Source: Calditrichaceae bacterium (GTDB taxonomy: Bacteria; Calditrichota; Calditrichia; RBG-13-44-9; J075). Taken from it: a stretch of DNA of 64,000 nt. The stretch spans positions 18,425 to 82,424 of the forward strand of contig JABWBP010000037.1 in assembly GCA_013360445.1 (NCBI GenBank), in the 5' to 3' direction. Below are positions 61,244 through 64,000 of the stretch, in pieces. The notes beneath the pieces are model-generated. The model made no database searches. It was not told the DNA's origin and saw only the letters and a program-made list of their open reading frames with translations. Within the stretch, counting starts at the first letter, position 1. The number at the start of each line of letters is the position of its first letter. The translations under genes and the position numbers were made by a program.

Positions 61244-62737
61244 CCCTATCCCCCACTCCTTCAGGCGGTATTGCAGCCAGCGGCGGGAAACGTCCAGAAT
61301 CTGGGCGGTTTTGGTGCGATTATTCCCGGTCAACTCCAATGTTTTCAGGATGGCGTATTTCTCGATCTCATGCAACGGTTTCCCGGCCAGATCGGCCTCC
61401 GGGCGGGGACGGTGCAAATTGAACAGACCGGCGGGGATTTGGCGAATGCCTCCCAGCTTATCCGGGATCGGCTCCCGGGCCAGAATCACCGCCCGCTCGA
61501 TGGAATTTTCCAGCTCCCGGATGTTCCCCGGCCAGTGGTAACTTTTGAGCAGCTCCAGCGCCTCCGCGGTGAATCCGCTGATCTTTTTCTTATTCTGCAC
61601 GGCGAATTTTTGCAAAAAATGCTCCGCCAGCAGGGGAATATCATCCTTCCGTTCCCGCAGCGGGGGCATTTTGATGTTGATGACGTTCAGGCGGTAATAG
61701 AGGTCTTCCCGGAAATTTCCCGCCTGCACTTCCTGCCAGAGATCTTTATTGGTAGCAGAAATAATCCGCACGTCCACCTTGCGGATGGCGGTCTCCCCCA
61801 CTCGCTTGATCTCGCCCTCCTGCAGCACCCGCAGCAGCTTGGTCTGGGTGTTTTTATTGATGTCCGCGATTTCATCGAGAAACAGGGTACCCTGGTGCGC
61901 CTGCTCGAACAGGCCGGCCTTGTTCTCGATAGCCCCGGTAAAAGCGCCTTTTTTGTGCCCGAAAAGCTCGCTCTCCAACAAATTTTCCGAGAGGCTGCCG
62001 CAGAAAATCGGGATAAAGAGATTCTCTTTGCGGGGAGAGTGGTAGTGCAGCGCCCTGGCGACCAGCTCTTTGCCGGTGCCGCTCTCTCCTTCGATCAGCA
62101 CCGTGGCCGTGGAACCGGCCACGTCGCGCACCATTTCCAGGATATGCACGATGGGGGCGCTCTTCCCGATGATTTCCGGGAAAATACTGCTGAGCGAAAT
62201 CTGCTGTTTCAGGCGCTGGTTTTCCGATTGCAATTTCTCGAACAGCCGGGCGTTCTCGATGGCGATGGCGGCCTGCCCGGCAAAAGCTTGCAGAAAGCGC
62301 AGGCTCTCTTCATCGAAATGCCCGGCGCCGGCGCGGTTATCCATATAAATTGCCCCGATCAGCTTATTCTGGCGCAGCAGCGGGGTGCACACCACGGAGC
62401 GGATATTTTGCAGCAGCACGCTCTCCGCCCCGGAGAAGCGCTGATCCGCCTGAGCATCCATGGTCAGCACCGGCTCCTCTTTCTCCAGCACCTGGTTCAC
62501 CACGCTGCTGGACAGCTCCCGGATGGAGGAGATCGTTTCCTTGCTGATATTCCGGGCGGTGACGGCCTCGAATTCGGCCTGCCCGCCGGGGGATTTCAAC
62601 AGAATGAATCCCCGCTCCGCTTTCAACGCCTCCATGGCGATGTCCATGATGCGGTCGAACAGCGTGGAGGTGTCGTGCACGGCGTTGATTTGCTCGCTGA
62701 TGGATAAAAGCGCCTGGTAGGGATTTTGTGAGGGCAT
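61232..62737 (-). CDS. Sigma-54-dependent transcriptional activator with GAF sensor
   Basis: 501 residues. Residues 10-165 form a GAF domain (LFDRIMDIAMEALKAERGFI). Residues 190-420 are the AAA+ sigma-54 interaction domain: Walker A GESGTGKELVARAL, the GAFTGA loop, LFLDEIADI and NVINIKMPPLRERKDDI. The C-terminus is a Fis-type helix-turn-helix (NRTKTAQILDVSRRWLQYRL). It would bind upstream of -24/-12 promoters and open them in response to a GAF ligand. AGAGAAGG precedes the start. It is next to a PEGA kinase; no receiver domain is present, so phosphorylation control is not implied. Confidence 0.93.
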   Translation of the reverse strand: MPSQNPYQALLSISEQINAVHDTSTLFDRIMDIAMEALKAERGFILLKSPGGQAEFEAVTARNISKETISSIRELSSSVVNQVLEKEEPVLTMDAQADQRFSGAESVLLQNIRSVVCTPLLRQNKLIGAIYMDNRAGAGHFDEESLRFLQAFAGQAAIAIENARLFEKLQSENQRLKQQISLSSIFPEIIGKSAPIVHILEMVRDVAGSTATVLIEGESGTGKELVARALHYHSPRKENLFIPIFCGSLSENLLESELFGHKKGAFTGAIENKAGLFEQAHQGTLFLDEIADINKNTQTKLLRVLQEGEIKRVGETAIRKVDVRIISATNKDLWQEVQAGNFREDLYYRLNVINIKMPPLRERKDDIPLLAEHFLQKFAVQNKKKISGFTAEALELLKSYHWPGNIRELENSIERAVILAREPIPDKLGGIRQIPAGLFNLHRPRPEADLAGKPLHEIEKYAILKTLELTGNNRTKTAQILDVSRRWLQYRLKEWGIGEEQ

Positions 62738-62770
62738 AGCCTTCTCTGGATATTTTTAGACGTGGTTCCC

Positions 62771-62817
62771 ATTACGGAATACGCATTACGCATTACAGCT
62801 AACTCGCGTAAAACGTG
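62771..62817. repeat. Heptad array (ATTACGC / GCGTAAAA type)
   Basis: ATTACGG, AATACGC, ATTACGC, ATTACAG (62771-62798) and the opposite GCGTAAAACGTG at 62806. It lies upstream of the sigma-54 regulator gene, in the 272-bp gap before an AT-rich gene. Confidence 0.7.
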
Positions 62818-63009
62818 AAGAAATATATCAGTCTTCGCCGGGAAAATCAACCTGATTAACGATACGCCTTAAAGAAAACATTATGGAACTTTGAATTGTC
62901 ATCAAAGAGAAATTAGATTAAATTTTTCCTCAATTGTAGAGAAATTGAAAAGTTGATACATTGGAGTTCATAATTTATCAAAATTAATTCTGATCACTGA
63001 AGGTGAAGA

Positions 63010-63924
63010 GTGCTAAGGAAAAAAACGAAAGCCAGCTTTACACAAAGACTTCTGAGTTTAATCTCGGAACCAGCGTTCATAAAGTTTGAAAACATCCTTA
63101 GCGAACCAAATTTCTTTAAAATAGTCGGCAGAACTCATTATGAAAGATGGCATTCATGTTTTTTCGGGTGGTTATTGGATCCCAGTGGTTCACACTTACT
63201 TTCAGATTATTCTTTAAAGAGATTTTTGTTGTTGCTCTTTGACGAACGATGTCTTAAAGCGAGTGATCATTCAAAGCAGTTTTTATTAACGATACTTCCA
63301 ACTGTTGAGTTTTATGACGTGGAAGTTACGCCCAATGAGAATGTTCCAAATGAGACCAGTATTATTGGTGTAGGTAGATTTGACATCTTTCTCACAGCAA
63401 ACTTTGAAGATACTCTGGGCAATAAAGGTAAGCTAAACATCATCTTTGAACTAAAAATTGATGCAAAACCTGATGGAAAACAGTCAAAAAAATATGCAGA
63501 TTGGCTCTACAAAAGTCACCCGAATGACATAAACTTGTTAATATATCTAACGCCTAATCTTTCACTGGATTCTAAATCTACAGTTGGAGATATGAGATGG
63601 TACTGTTTGGATTATCAGTTGTTGAATGATAAACTTTTAATGCCACTGCTTGACCACCCCAATCTAAATGAGAAAGTCAAACCCTTTATTATTCAATATA
63701 TTAAAAACCTGAAGATTAGATACAAGGGAATCAAAATGGCAATCACAAATGAAGAGAAGAAAATGGCTATTGCTCTTTACGAGAAATACGACGATGTGTT
63801 TGATTCGATTTATGACGTCTTAGTAGCGACAGGAACTATCGATTATAGCACTTCAGATGTTGCAGATGCTAAGGGACGAGCCACTGGAAGATTAGCTGTT
63901 AAGATATACTTTGCGCGGGAATAA
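63010..63924 (+). CDS. PD-(D/E)XK nuclease-like protein, AT-rich
   Basis: 304 residues from GTG 63010, which has AGGTGA 3 nt upstream. It has the conserved core of a PD-(D/E)XK-type nuclease: GRFDIFLTANF near residue 122 supplies the Asp, then IIFELKIDAKPDGKQSKKYA the E-x-K motif. The surroundings (GRTHYERWHSCFFGWLLDPSG near 40) resemble PDDEXK-like proteins found with defence or mobile DNA. Its base composition is far more AT-rich than the rest of the window (17 G/C in the 60 bases 63421-63480), which suggests horizontal gain. The role is likely DNA cleavage, but no partner methylase is visible. Confidence 0.65.
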   Translation: MLRKKTKASFTQRLLSLISEPAFIKFENILSEPNFFKIVGRTHYERWHSCFFGWLLDPSGSHLLSDYSLKRFLLLLFDERCLKASDHSKQFLLTILPTVEFYDVEVTPNENVPNETSIIGVGRFDIFLTANFEDTLGNKGKLNIIFELKIDAKPDGKQSKKYADWLYKSHPNDINLLIYLTPNLSLDSKSTVGDMRWYCLDYQLLNDKLLMPLLDHPNLNEKVKPFIIQYIKNLKIRYKGIKMAITNEEKKMAIALYEKYDDVFDSIYDVLVATGTIDYSTSDVADAKGRATGRLAVKIYFARE

Positions 63925-63993
63925 ATGAGACTGTTGAAACTCTTTTGGCAGAGCTATATTTTTGTTTTTCGGGATCAAGCAAAGGAGTTTCAA

Positions 63994-64000
63994 ATGATGG
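63994..64000 (+). CDS. Start of a gene cut off by the window edge
   Basis: ATG at 63994 (and another at 63997) follows AAAGGAG with a 6-nt spacer, a good ribosome site in the AT-rich tail region. Only the first two codons are inside the window. An in-frame ATG immediately after the previous stop (63925) is an alternative start. Confidence 0.4.

Overview
The window looks like a chromosomal stretch of a GC-rich Gram-negative bacterium of the FCB supergroup, outside or at the edge of Bacteroidota. Calditrichota or KSB1-type lineages are my best guess, by inference only. The reasons are a PorX-type regulator (receiver plus PglZ-like domain, known from type IX secretion control), secreted proteins ending in FlgD-like C-terminal domains with a 'YPNPFN' segment, a DUF5117-type metalloprotease, several outer-membrane beta-barrels, and a DUF5683 protein. 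About 43 genes are complete, one runs off the left edge and one starts at the right edge. There are no rRNA, tRNA, CRISPR or complete transposase genes.

Layout. 1-7100 (minus strand): a CYTH domain fused to a RdgB/HAM1 pyrophosphatase, a small secreted CX4CH protein, TsaE, PorX and a large secreted zinc metalloprotease. 7466-18635 (plus): an AT-rich serine hydrolase, a type IIG-like restriction-modification protein with an AT-rich recognition domain, a roughly 1265-residue membrane protein with two RCK-like domains and an ACT-like domain, and a putative porin. 18950-23837: alanine racemase, a small barrel protein, a YbaK-type deacylase, a BCAM0308-family zinc-ribbon protein and an esterase with a starch-binding-like N-terminus. 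24265-28397 (minus): a membrane protein, LysM-amidase, peptidoglycan-binding/CHAP protein and HEAT-repeat protein. 28664-41497: housekeeping and envelope genes (sialidase-like secreted protein, APH-like kinase, LPG-synthase/flippase-like membrane protein, isochorismatase-like hydrolase, Acs, RRM protein, divergent Nramp, two lytic transglycosylases).

41676-56302 (all minus) is an exopolysaccharide locus: WecB, heparinase-like lyase, two GT4 enzymes, two thymidylate-kinase-like proteins (one fused to a nucleotidyltransferase-like domain), AlgD-like dehydrogenase, GT2, asparagine synthase and polysaccharide deacetylase. Together these would make activated amino sugar and uronate, assemble, amidate and deacetylate the polymer, and trim it in the periplasm. 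56802-62737 carries an aldehyde dehydrogenase, a DUF5683 protein, a PEGA-type Ser/Thr kinase and a sigma-54 activator. A PD-(D/E)XK-like AT-rich gene closes the window.

The most distinctive property is between the genes. Almost every gap holds short palindromic or periodic repeats: arrays with exact 7-nt or 8-nt periods, often as a forward arm followed by a reverse-complement arm; a MITE-like element with terminal inverted repeats and an 8-bp target duplication; near-identical 37-bp palindromic terminators; and palindromes nested inside other palindromes.
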